A DNA stretch of 64,000 nucleotides from Candidatus Latescibacterota bacterium (lineage in GTDB: Bacteria; Latescibacterota; UBA2968; UBA8231), in assembly GCA_022820485.1 (NCBI GenBank), contig JAJEFJ010000082.1, forward strand, positions 62,001-126,000. The letters run 5' to 3'. The translations under genes and the position numbers were made by a program. Of this stretch, positions 1 through 7,784 are shown in pieces. The notes beneath the pieces are model-generated. The model was not told where the DNA came from, did not search any database, and was given only the letters and a program-made list of their open reading frames with translations. Within the stretch, counting starts at the first letter, position 1. The number at the start of each line of letters is the position of its first letter.

Positions 1-851
<851 letters not shown>

Positions 852-896
852 GATTGGCTCCTCCTTTTAAGGGTAAAATGGCTAGGGGATGCTATA

Positions 897-913
897 TGCA
901 AAGTTCGTGCCAA
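897..913 (-). promoter_or_regulatory. Sigma-54 (RpoN) -24/-12 promoter of groES-groEL
   Basis: Read leftward the sequence is TTGGCACG, four bases (AACT), then TTGCA. This matches the sigma-54 consensus TGGCACG-N4-TTGCW at every defined position. Spacing from the GC of the -12 element puts transcription start near base 886, giving a leader of about 35 nt before the groES ATG. An activator of the enhancer-binding type would be needed; none is encoded in this window. Confidence 0.8.
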
Positions 914-930
914 TGGACGAAAATTTTGCT

Positions 931-952
931 AGTGCTTTGTTTATAAAGCACT
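931..952. promoter_or_regulatory. Inverted repeat upstream of the groES sigma-54 promoter
   Basis: A perfect 8-bp inverted repeat, AGTGCTTT and AAAGCACT, separated by 6 nt. It is centred about 55 nt upstream of the predicted groES transcription start. It resembles CIRCE in base content, but the arms are in the opposite order, so I do not call it CIRCE. It could bind an activator or another regulator. The remaining sequence from 852 to 1124 is AT-rich, especially 985-1110, and holds no gene I can support. Confidence 0.45.
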
Positions 953-1124
953 TATGCCATATCTTGACGCAGGGCAGTAAACGAATATTTTCCCATATTG
1001 ATAATATATTTAAAAAATAAAGGTAGAAAATATATATAAGTGTATTAAAAATAATTTATTGTGTTGTTTTCTCTAAATGAAAATAGAAACCTCTAATTCT
1101 CATTATGAAAAAATTGAGGGAATA

Positions 1125-1907
1125 ATGGACTGGGATAACCAGCGAGTTGTGCTTACTGGGGCCAGCAGCGGCATCGGTCGCGCCTTGGCTCTCGTGCTGG
1201 CCGAGCGCGGGGCGTGCTTGGTGTTGGTGGCGCGCCGCGCTCAGGCGCTAGCAGAATTGGGATCGGCCATTGAAGAAAGCGGCGGCCACCAGCCGTTGGT
1301 GGTGCCGTGTGACGTAGGCGATTTGGCCCAAGTCGGTGCTTTACACGCCGAAGTGGAGGCGCAATGGGGCGGGGCTGACGTGCTAATCAACAACGCGGGG
1401 CGGGGGTATTACCGCTCGTTTGCCGACGCGGATGTGCGCGAATACGAGGCCGTGGTGCAGACGAACCTGCTCGGTGCTATCTACTGCACTCGAGCCTTTC
1501 TGCCGGATATGCTGGCGCAAGGGCGGGGCCGGTTGGTCTTCATATCGAGTATTGCTGGCGAATTTCCCGTGCCCAAGCACGCCGTGTACAGCGCGACAAA
1601 ATTCGCCTTGAACGGCTTGGCCGAAAGCCTCGACTACGAGCTGGCACCCCAGGGCATTGGCGTCCACTTGGTAGGGCCGGGCTTGGTGCATACCGAGTTT
1701 GCCGAGCGGGCCGGTTCTAAGCATCTGCTCGTGCAGAAAAAGTTCGCCAAGTCGGCAGAGGAAGTGGCTGAGGCTATCGCCGACGCCGTGGCCGCGGGCA
1801 AGCACAAGAGCGTCCCAGACGCGGCCGCGCATTTGCTGATCAAGCTGCGCCAGCACTTGCCTCGCTTGACGCGGTTCGCTTTTAAGAGGGTTTGCCGTCG
1901 GCTCTAG
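1125..1907 (+). CDS. Short-chain dehydrogenase/reductase (SDR)
   Basis: A 260-residue classical SDR. It has the NAD(P)-binding glycine motif TGASSGIGRA near residue 12, NNAG in the middle, a catalytic serine in ISSIAGEF and the catalytic YSATK motif. The substrate cannot be read from sequence. I start at the second ATG (MDWDNQRVV) because GAGGG precedes it by 4 nt and the SDR fold begins right after. The ORF-track start at 1077 adds 16 residues with no ribosome site. It stands alone on the plus strand, convergent with another SDR gene across a palindrome. The 5' region is markedly AT-rich. Confidence 0.88.
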   Translation: MDWDNQRVVLTGASSGIGRALALVLAERGACLVLVARRAQALAELGSAIEESGGHQPLVVPCDVGDLAQVGALHAEVEAQWGGADVLINNAGRGYYRSFADADVREYEAVVQTNLLGAIYCTRAFLPDMLAQGRGRLVFISSIAGEFPVPKHAVYSATKFALNGLAESLDYELAPQGIGVHLVGPGLVHTEFAERAGSKHLLVQKKFAKSAEEVAEAIADAVAAGKHKSVPDAAAHLLIKLRQHLPRLTRFAFKRVCRRL

Positions 1908-1920
1908 GCCGTGCTACATA

Positions 1921-1961
1921 CGCCCAGTAGGGGGCGGTTTCAAACCGCCCCCTACTGGGCG
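1921..1961. terminator. 20-bp perfect inverted repeat between convergent SDR genes
   Basis: Two perfectly complementary 20-nt arms (CGCCCAGTAGGGGGCGG... and its mirror) around a single central base, with GGTTTCAAACC at the tip. It follows the plus-strand stop at 1907 and overlaps the last codons and stop of the minus-strand SDR. Its position suggests a bidirectional terminator, but there are no T-tracts. It may instead be a dispersed palindromic (REP-like) element. Confidence 0.6.
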
Positions 1962-2734
1962 GTGTACCCGCCGTCAACGACGAGGGTCGCCCCGGTGGTA
2001 AAGCCCGATGCTTCTGAGGCAAAGTAGAGGACGGCTGTGGCCAGTTCGGCCGGATCGCCCCAGCGGTCCATGGGGACCTTGGCGATCATTTCGCGCGCCT
2101 TAGCTGGATCTTGCAGCAGGATGGTGTTGATCGGGGTGATAAAGGGGCCGGGGCAGATGGCGTTGACGGTGATTCCGTGTGCTGCCCATTCGAGGGCGAG
2201 GGTCTTGGTGAGTTGGACGATGCCGCCCTTGCTCGATGCGTACGGCGTGCGGTCGGCGATTGAGACCTGAGACACGGTGGACCCGAGGTTGATGACGCGG
2301 CCGTAGCCGCGCTCGATCATCTGCGGCCCCACGGCTCGGCAGTAGTACATCGGGCCGGTGAGGTTGATGGCGATGACCGCATCCCAATCCTCGTCGCGCA
2401 GCTCGACGATAGGGCTGCGGATATTGATTCCGGCGTTGTTGACCAGAATGTCTATGGGGCCCAAGGCGTCGTTGGTTTGGCTCACTGAGGCTTCCACTTG
2501 GGCGCGGTCGGCCGCGTCGGCTTGAAAAGCGAGTACGCGGCCGTTGGTGTGGGCACTGATTTGCGCGGCTGCGGCGCGGGCTTCTTCCTCATTGCGGCTG
2601 GTGAGGGCCACGTCGGCACCGGCCGCGGACAGCGCGCAAGCCATAGCTTCTCCGAGGCCCTTGCTGCCGCCCGTTACCAAGGCCGTGCGGCCCTTGAGGC
2701 TGAAGAGGTCGAGCGAGGAAGGCGGAATCATCAT
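1952..2734 (-). CDS. Short-chain dehydrogenase/reductase, gluconate 5-dehydrogenase-like
   Basis: A 260-residue SDR with GGSKGLGEA near residue 22, LVNNAGI, the YASSK catalytic motif and the C-terminal GATLVVDGGY typical of the FabG/gluconate dehydrogenase branch. Likely an NAD(P)-dependent oxidoreductase on a sugar acid or similar alcohol; the substrate is inferred only from family resemblance. Its ATG overlaps the stop of the small upstream gene (ATGA), so the two are translationally coupled. The stop lies inside the palindrome at 1921-1961. It is not closely similar to the convergent SDR at 1125. Confidence 0.85.
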   Translation of the reverse strand: MMIPPSSLDLFSLKGRTALVTGGSKGLGEAMACALSAAGADVALTSRNEEEARAAAAQISAHTNGRVLAFQADAADRAQVEASVSQTNDALGPIDILVNNAGINIRSPIVELRDEDWDAVIAINLTGPMYYCRAVGPQMIERGYGRVINLGSTVSQVSIADRTPYASSKGGIVQLTKTLALEWAAHGITVNAICPGPFITPINTILLQDPAKAREMIAKVPMDRWGDPAELATAVLYFASEASGFTTGATLVVDGGYTAQ

Positions 2735-2976
2735 AGCGCGGACCAGCCTTCGGCCTCGACCATGGACTTGGCGAGGTCGCCGAGTTCGGCGACTAGCTCC
2801 TCCTGATCTTGGGCGCGGGCCTTATTGGTGATCTGCATAGTTAGGGCGATCAACCCCAAGCCGAAGATCCGCTGCAAGCTCTGCGGCGAGTCTGGTTCGA
2901 GGTCGGGAATCAGCTCGGACAGGCGGTTGAGCAGGTCGCGGTGCTCAGTGGGAATTTCAATGACTTCCAAGGACAT
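2731..2976 (-). CDS. Small helical protein of unknown function
   Basis: An 81-residue acidic protein, predicted mostly helical by composition, with the segment IFGLGLIALTMQI too short to be a clear membrane helix. I recognise no family. The ORF track begins at 3093, but those 39 extra residues are translated from the intergenic 78-bp repeat. The internal ATG (MSLEVIEIPTEHRDLL) is the better start. Its stop overlaps the ATG of the downstream SDR gene, which supports it being real and co-translated. Confidence 0.55.
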   Translation of the reverse strand: MSLEVIEIPTEHRDLLNRLSELIPDLEPDSPQSLQRIFGLGLIALTMQITNKARAQDQEELVAELGDLAKSMVEAEGWSAL

Positions 2977-3012
2977 AGCGGCGTTAAAAGTAACGCACGG
3001 TCTAGTTGCGGT

Positions 3013-3168
3013 CAAAGTGGACTGTGATTTGTGGGATTTGCGGGATTTACAGGATGAAAAGCTGCGGTTAAAGTTCGATATCGCGGGCGACAAAGCGGAC
3101 TGTGATTTGTGGGATTTATGGGATTTACAGGATGAAGAGCTGCGGTTAAAGTTCGATATCGCGGGCGA
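3013..3168. repeat. 78-bp tandem direct repeat, two copies
   Basis: Two near-identical 78-nt units, 3013-3090 and 3091-3168, differ at only a few bases. The right copy contains the last codons and stop of the MBL-fold gene (stop at 3146); the left copy is an echo of that gene end lying in the intergenic space. Each unit carries gggattt-type short repeats next to tttacaggatga. It looks like a recent tandem duplication of a gene terminus plus its spacer. Confidence 0.85.
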
Positions 3169-3991
3169 CGAAGTGGTCGCCGTCTTGGGCGATGCGGCTC
3201 CACGGCGCGTCGGGATCGTGGTCCCAAGCCACGATCCACCCCTGGGCGGCGGCTTCTGAGGTAAATTGCTGTTTGCGGGCCAAGGTCTGGTAGGGGAACA
3301 TGTCGTAGGCCATGTTCCAATAGGGCCGCAAATGGGGGCGCGTGGGGATCAGTTCCCCGGGATAGACGAGGGTGTGGTCGCCGGCCTCAAGGCGAAAGCC
3401 CTGATGGGCTCGGGTGTGGCCGCCGGTGACAAAGGCCGTTAGTCCGGGAAGCAATTCGCTGTCGCCGTCGAGGAAGCGCATCTCGACTTGGCGGGCGAGA
3501 GCGTGGAGTTCTTCGGGCCGATAGCTGCTCCGCATGGTGCTGCGGCCGGCCAAGGCGTCGTCCCACTCGCCGCGCTGCACTGCGTGGACAGCGTTGGGAA
3601 ACAGCGGGGCTAGGTCCGTAGACTCCTCGACGAGGCAGCCACTGAAGTGGTCGAAGTGCAGGTGGGTGAGCGCGACTAGGGTTATGTCCTCCGGGGCCAC
3701 GCCAGCGGCTGCGAGCGAGCCGCGCAGCGTCTGTGCGCCGTCCATGCCGTACATGGTGCGCTCGCGTGGGGAGAAGCGCTCGCCAAATCCCGTGTCGAGC
3801 AGCACGAACTCGCAGCCCGTTTTCAGGAGCAGGCAGTTGCACGACAGGCGGATGCGATTGTGCTCGTCGGCGGTAGCAGTGCGCTGCCACAGGGCCTTGG
3901 GCACCAATCCGAACATGGTTCCCCCGTCGAGGCGAAAGTCGCCGCCGGGCAGGTGTATGGCCTCTGCATCGCCTAGGTCGAGAGTGCGCAT
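3146..3991 (-). CDS. Metallo-beta-lactamase-fold hydrolase
   Basis: A 281-residue protein with the zinc-binding motif THLHFDH (His110, His112, Asp114, His115), a further TGGHTRAH (His192) and AWDHDP near the C-terminus. These are the ligand positions of the MBL superfamily, closest in look to the lactonase-like hydrolases. The usual bridging Asp position reads YPGEL, so it may be Glu. Substrate unknown. Its ATG overlaps the stop of the upstream kinase gene (TAATG), so it belongs to the sugar-nucleotide operon. A tandem duplication copies its last codons (3013-3168). Confidence 0.85.
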   Translation of the reverse strand: MRTLDLGDAEAIHLPGGDFRLDGGTMFGLVPKALWQRTATADEHNRIRLSCNCLLLKTGCEFVLLDTGFGERFSPRERTMYGMDGAQTLRGSLAAAGVAPEDITLVALTHLHFDHFSGCLVEESTDLAPLFPNAVHAVQRGEWDDALAGRSTMRSSYRPEELHALARQVEMRFLDGDSELLPGLTAFVTGGHTRAHQGFRLEAGDHTLVYPGELIPTRPHLRPYWNMAYDMFPYQTLARKQQFTSEAAAQGWIVAWDHDPDAPWSRIAQDGDHFVARDIEL

Positions 3992-4980
3992 TAGATGTGG
4001 ACGAGGACTTGGATGCCCTCGGTGGCAAATTGGCAGCGCATCTCGCGCAGGCCCGCTTGGGCCATGCTGGTGCGCAGCTTGGCGTGGTATTCAGCCGGGC
4101 AATAGAACATGAGAAAACCACCGCCGCCAGCCCCTAGCAACTTGCCGCCGAGAGCACCGGCGGCGCGGCCGGCCGCGTACCAGCGGTCGATATTCGCATT
4201 GGATATCTGCTGCGCTCGCTGCTTTTTGGCCAGCCAGTGTTCGTGGAGCAATTCGCCGAAGCGGTCCAGCGCGTCTCGTTCGAGCGCCTCCTTGATCTGG
4301 TAGCCGATTTGTTTGGTCTGATGCAGGCTGTCTATGACTCGGTCGTCGCCTTGTTGGGTGTCTTGATTCTGCTGGGAGAGGATGTCCGAACTCTCGCGCC
4401 GGATGCGGGTAAAGAAGACCAGCATGTTGGCGGCTAGGATCTCGGCGGTGGGCGCGGAGATCGCTAGGGGCGCGACAGCGACGCGACCGCTGGTGTCGAT
4501 GTCGAGGCAAGTTAGGCCGCCGAAGGTGCCTAAGTAGTGGTCGTGTTTGCCTGCTGGCTGGGCGGCTCGCACCGATTCGATATAGTGGGCTTCCTCCGCT
4601 AGCGCTTGGGGGGAGGGTTGTTCGCGCTTATAGGCGTGGAGCGCGGCGAGCAGCGCCACGGTGAACGCGCCCGACGATCCCAGACCCGTGCGTCCGGGGA
4701 CATCGGACATTGCGCTAATTTCGATCCCGCCCTCGATCCCAGCGTAGGTCAGGGCTTCGCGCAGCAGGGGGTGTTGGATCTGGCCGGGTGCATTGACCTT
4801 TTCGGTCTGCGAGTACTTGACGCGAATGAAGTCTTCCACCTTGAGATCGTTGAGCTGGATATAGACGTATTTGTCGATGCCAGCGCTGAGTACAAAGCCC
4901 CCGTAGTGGGTGTAATAGGAGGCTAGGTCGGTGCCGCCGCCGCCGAGCGGAATGCGCAAGGGTGCTCTGGTGATGATCAA
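3991..4980 (-). CDS. hddA: GHMP kinase, D-glycero-D-manno-heptose 7-phosphate kinase-like
   Basis: A 329-residue GHMP kinase. It opens with RAPLRIPLGGGGTDL, has the ATP-binding PGRTGLGSSGAF at about residues 95-106 and ends with the GGKLLGAGGGGF motif. This pattern and length fit the HddA branch, which phosphorylates heptose 7-phosphate at C1 in nucleotide-activated heptose synthesis; a related fucose- or hexose-type substrate is possible. It lies 12 nt after the nucleotidyltransferase gene and overlaps the MBL-fold gene. No heptose isomerase (gmhA) or phosphatase (gmhB) gene is in the window. Confidence 0.8.
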   Translation of the reverse strand: MIITRAPLRIPLGGGGTDLASYYTHYGGFVLSAGIDKYVYIQLNDLKVEDFIRVKYSQTEKVNAPGQIQHPLLREALTYAGIEGGIEISAMSDVPGRTGLGSSGAFTVALLAALHAYKREQPSPQALAEEAHYIESVRAAQPAGKHDHYLGTFGGLTCLDIDTSGRVAVAPLAISAPTAEILAANMLVFFTRIRRESSDILSQQNQDTQQGDDRVIDSLHQTKQIGYQIKEALERDALDRFGELLHEHWLAKKQRAQQISNANIDRWYAAGRAAGALGGKLLGAGGGGFLMFYCPAEYHAKLRTSMAQAGLREMRCQFATEGIQVLVHI

Positions 4981-4992
4981 ACTAGCCTCGTT

Positions 4993-5712
4993 TCAGGGAA
5001 GGGCAAAAGCGCCTGAGTCCACGCACTGACAGGCGTGGCGGTAGCGCTCCGGCGTGTCGGTCGAAAGGAGCTGACCTTGCATGGGATGCCCGAGCAGGGA
5101 ACGGCCTGCGGCGAGCAAATTGGCGAAGACCGCGCTGAAGTCGCAGGGGGAATCTGGCGGGATGTGGTCGAGGATTTCGGGTTGTAGGGCGTAAATTCCG
5201 GCGTTGACCCAATAGTTGGTGAATACTTGGTCGGCCCGCGGTTTTTCGACGAAGCGGGTGATGCGGTGGTGCTCGTCGAGGCCGACGATGCCCCGCGTGG
5301 TTGGATCGTCCATCCACAAGAGTCCGATGCTGGCGACTTCGCCCTCGCGCTGGTGGGTTTGCCACAAGTCACCTAAGTCGAAGTTGGTCAGGTTGTCTCC
5401 GTAGTACAATAAAAAAGGGCCGTCGAAGCAGTCGGCAACTTGTCGCACAGCGCCAGCGGTGCCGAGCAGGTCGTCCTCCAGCGAATAGGTGATCGACACG
5501 CCCCAAGCCCGGCCATCGCCGAAGTAATCGGTGATGACTTGGGGTAAGTGGTGGAGGTTGATGACGAGGTCGTCGAATCCGTACCGCGCTAACAGGCGTA
5601 CGACGTACTCGAGCAGGGGTTTGTCAGCAAAGGGGACCATTGCCTTGGGGATCTCGTCGGTGAGCGGGCGCAGGCGAGTGCCGCGCCCGGCGGCTAGGAT
5701 CATCGCCTTCAC
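4993..5712 (-). CDS. Sugar-1-phosphate nucleotidyltransferase
   Basis: A 239-residue nucleotidyltransferase with the signature MILAAGRGTRLRPLT then PKAMVPFADKP, and YGDNLTNFDL as the metal-binding Asp segment. By family it joins a sugar 1-phosphate to NMP from an NTP. With the neighbouring kinase, the likely product is GDP- or ADP-heptose (HddC-like), but the base and sugar are inferred. The start is GTG, overlapping the epimerase stop (GTGA). Cytoplasmic; second gene of the leftward sugar-nucleotide operon. Confidence 0.85.
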   Translation of the reverse strand: MKAMILAAGRGTRLRPLTDEIPKAMVPFADKPLLEYVVRLLARYGFDDLVINLHHLPQVITDYFGDGRAWGVSITYSLEDDLLGTAGAVRQVADCFDGPFLLYYGDNLTNFDLGDLWQTHQREGEVASIGLLWMDDPTTRGIVGLDEHHRITRFVEKPRADQVFTNYWVNAGIYALQPEILDHIPPDSPCDFSAVFANLLAAGRSLLGHPMQGQLLSTDTPERYRHACQCVDSGAFALP

Positions 5713-6824
5713 GCGCTAGCCCGGCGAAGGACGTTGGCGGCGCGCATATTCGCTTGGGCCGCGGCGTAGAAGTCCGCGAGGTTGGGTTGCTCTTTGATCC
5801 ATTCGATGTATTCGCCAATGGTCTGTTCGAGCGAGATCTCGGGCTGCCAGCCGAGGGCTTGCAGGGCTGCACCGGAGGAGACGGTGTGGCGGGTGTCGCC
5901 GAAGCGGTATTCGCCGCTGACGAGCGGTTCGATGGCCTGCCCGGCGATGCGCGTTACTAGCTGGGCGTATTCGAGGACGGTGGTGCCGTGCTGGCCGGCG
6001 ACATTGAAGGAGCGGAAATTGGCTCGCTCGTCTTCGAGGCAGAGGACATTGGCGCGGGCCACATCGCCGACATGGACGTAGTCGCGCAGCGATTGGCCGT
6101 CCTCGTAGCAGACGGGGGGCTGGCCGTGCAGGACGCGCAGGGCAAAAATGCGGCCGATGCCCGAATAGGCATTGAAAAAGGAGTTGCGCGGCCCCTGGAC
6201 GATGGAGTAGCGCATGTTGACCGTGGGAATGTCGTATTTGCGGCCGAGGCTAAAGGAGGTCAACTCTGCCGCGTACTTGGAGATGCCATAGGGAGTGTGG
6301 GGGTTGACGGTGTCTTCGGTGATCGGCAGGTGTTCGAGTTCAGCGGCGCAGTGAGGGCAGCGGACTTCCCATTCAGCGCTGGCTAGCTGCGCATCGGGAC
6401 GGGCGTCGGGATAGACGACGCCGTGCTCGGCGCAGCGGTACTTGCCCTCGCCATAGACGGCTTGCGACGAGGCCAAGACGACTTTCCGCACGGTCAGCTT
6501 CTCGGCGACGATCAGCTCGTAGAGCAGGGTGGCACCGACGGTGTTGACGTGGTGGAAGGTGGAGAAGTCCGGCATGTAATCTTGGTAGGCGGCTAAGTGG
6601 ATGACGCCGTCGATGCCGTCGAGCGCGGCGAGCCAGTCGGCTCGTTGGCGCACGTCGCCGCGCATCTTTTCTACGCCTGTGGGCAGATAGGTGGGCCAGC
6701 CTTCGGGGTGGACCCTCTCCTGCAAAGAGTCGAGGATGCGGACTTGATAGCCCGCGGCGACGAGGCGATCTACGGTGTGCGAGCCGATGAAGCCGGCACC
6801 GCCTGTGACTAGAATGTGGCGCAT
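5709..6824 (-). CDS. NAD-dependent epimerase/dehydratase with Cys-rich insert
   Basis: A 371-residue extended SDR with TGGAGFIGSHT at the N-terminus, the catalytic YGISKYAAE motif and a sugar-binding C-terminal half. It should epimerise or dehydrate a nucleotide sugar. Between the substrate loop and the YxxxK motif sits an insert of about 40 residues with KYRCAEHG and RCPHC, which looks like a small zinc ribbon. I start at ATG 6824 (MRHILVTGG). The ORF-track extension to 6959 overlaps the neighbouring membrane gene and encodes no recognisable sequence. It heads the sugar-nucleotide operon. Confidence 0.85.
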   Translation of the reverse strand: MRHILVTGGAGFIGSHTVDRLVAAGYQVRILDSLQERVHPEGWPTYLPTGVEKMRGDVRQRADWLAALDGIDGVIHLAAYQDYMPDFSTFHHVNTVGATLLYELIVAEKLTVRKVVLASSQAVYGEGKYRCAEHGVVYPDARPDAQLASAEWEVRCPHCAAELEHLPITEDTVNPHTPYGISKYAAELTSFSLGRKYDIPTVNMRYSIVQGPRNSFFNAYSGIGRIFALRVLHGQPPVCYEDGQSLRDYVHVGDVARANVLCLEDERANFRSFNVAGQHGTTVLEYAQLVTRIAGQAIEPLVSGEYRFGDTRHTVSSGAALQALGWQPEISLEQTIGEYIEWIKEQPNLADFYAAAQANMRAANVLRRASA

Positions 6825-6840
6825 AAGTTGGAGGCAGGGG

Positions 6841-7128
6841 TCATTTCTCGGGAGTTGTTCCTGCCATGGTAGAGACGATAAGGGGAGTGGATACTCCAAT
6901 GTGTACTGCAAGTAGGGGATTTTCTGGATTGTACAACACTGCAAGAATCCCAGCAGCAAAGGCGATTACGGTGCGTACAATCCAAAAGCCAACCTTTCGG
7001 TAGTAGCGAGGAAGCCTACCTAATCGTTGGTAGTAGCGAAGAATCACGATCGCTTCGATGATGCTACTGCCGAAGAGGCCGCAACCGAAGTTTAGAGAGA
7101 ATAAATTGAAGAAAGACTCAAGCAGCAT
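6841..7128 (-). CDS. Small membrane protein next to TIR gene
   Basis: A 95-residue hydrophobic protein with about three membrane-compatible stretches: around residues 12-32, 46-66 and 72-90. It also has a basic cytoplasmic-looking segment, RYYQRLGRLPRYYRK. No family recognised. Its ATG lies inside the 3' end of the TIR-domain gene (11-nt overlap), so the two are co-translated. The pair is visibly AT-richer than its neighbours. A membrane effector or partner for the TIR protein is a reasonable guess from position, not from homology. Confidence 0.6.
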   Translation of the reverse strand: MLLESFFNLFSLNFGCGLFGSSIIEAIVILRYYQRLGRLPRYYRKVGFWIVRTVIAFAAGILAVLYNPENPLLAVHIGVSTPLIVSTMAGTTPEK

Positions 7129-7594
7129 TGGCGGCGTACTTTAATAGACGCTGCAAAAAAGACAGATTGTCTAGATCGTCGCCGTCGTCGGGGGCTGAAT
7201 CGGATGCCTTCAGTGCTTTTAGAAGCTGTTGATAAGCATGGTCGTCGTCCAATGGGGCTACGGCTTGGCGATCCTTCAGACATTCGGGAATATCATTGAA
7301 ACCAGCCTTCTCGTTCAGTACCGGAATTACAACTTTGTTTTGTGCGAGTGCGTCTTTTAGTTCGCTTTGGAGCCATTCTGGCTCAAGCGACGATTTGGAA
7401 ACAATGGCCAAAACGGTTTTGGACTCCTCAAGGGCAGCCTTAACTTTCGACTGCCATTCCTCGCCGGGCTGTAATTCCCACTCGTCGAGCCACACGGGAA
7501 CGCCATCCCGCTGGAGGCGCATAGCGAGGGCGCGGGCGACGGCGCGGCTTTCTGGTTCGTGGGCGTACGAAATGAAGGCAGGACTGCTATTCAT
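7118..7594 (-). CDS. TIR-domain protein, possible NADase
   Basis: A 158-residue protein, almost all of it one TIR domain. It has the first strand AFISYAHE, the WLDEWEL segment and SKSSLEPEWLQSEL, where Glu78 (WxxxE) sits at the position of the catalytic glutamate of NAD-cleaving TIRs. Bacterial TIR proteins commonly act as NADases in defence or signalling. No fused sensor domain is visible; the C-terminal 30 residues are acidic then helical. It is divergent from the SGNH gene and overlaps a small membrane-protein gene. Base composition suggests acquisition by transfer. Confidence 0.85.
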   Translation of the reverse strand: MNSSPAFISYAHEPESRAVARALAMRLQRDGVPVWLDEWELQPGEEWQSKVKAALEESKTVLAIVSKSSLEPEWLQSELKDALAQNKVVIPVLNEKAGFNDIPECLKDRQAVAPLDDDHAYQQLLKALKASDSAPDDGDDLDNLSFLQRLLKYAANAA

Positions 7595-7784
7595 GGCCTA
7601 ACTCCTTACTGGCCTTACGGCGTGTTCCAGTAGATGACAAAAAAGTACCTTATCGGCCAGACCGGGGCAAGGTAGATCGGTACCAATGGTGTTGATAGGG
7701 AAAAGGGCGGCGGTGGTTGACAGAAAATCGGGGTTGTGTGGATTTTCAGAGGTCGCAGTGAATATTGAACGGACGAAACAGAGA

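Noticed and set aside
931-952. CIRCE element upstream of groES
   Set aside because: The arms are AGTGCTTT/AAAGCACT, the reverse order of CIRCE (TTAGCACTC-N9-GAGTGCTAA), and the spacer is 6 not 9.
964-991. Plus-strand promoter TTGACG...TATTTT before the SDR gene
   Set aside because: The -10 is poor and the distance to the gene is long; the AT-rich stretch makes chance matches likely.
3387-4121. 244-residue minus-strand ORF
   Set aside because: Frame shadow of the MBL-fold and kinase genes; Arg/Pro-rich composition typical of out-of-frame GC-rich translation.
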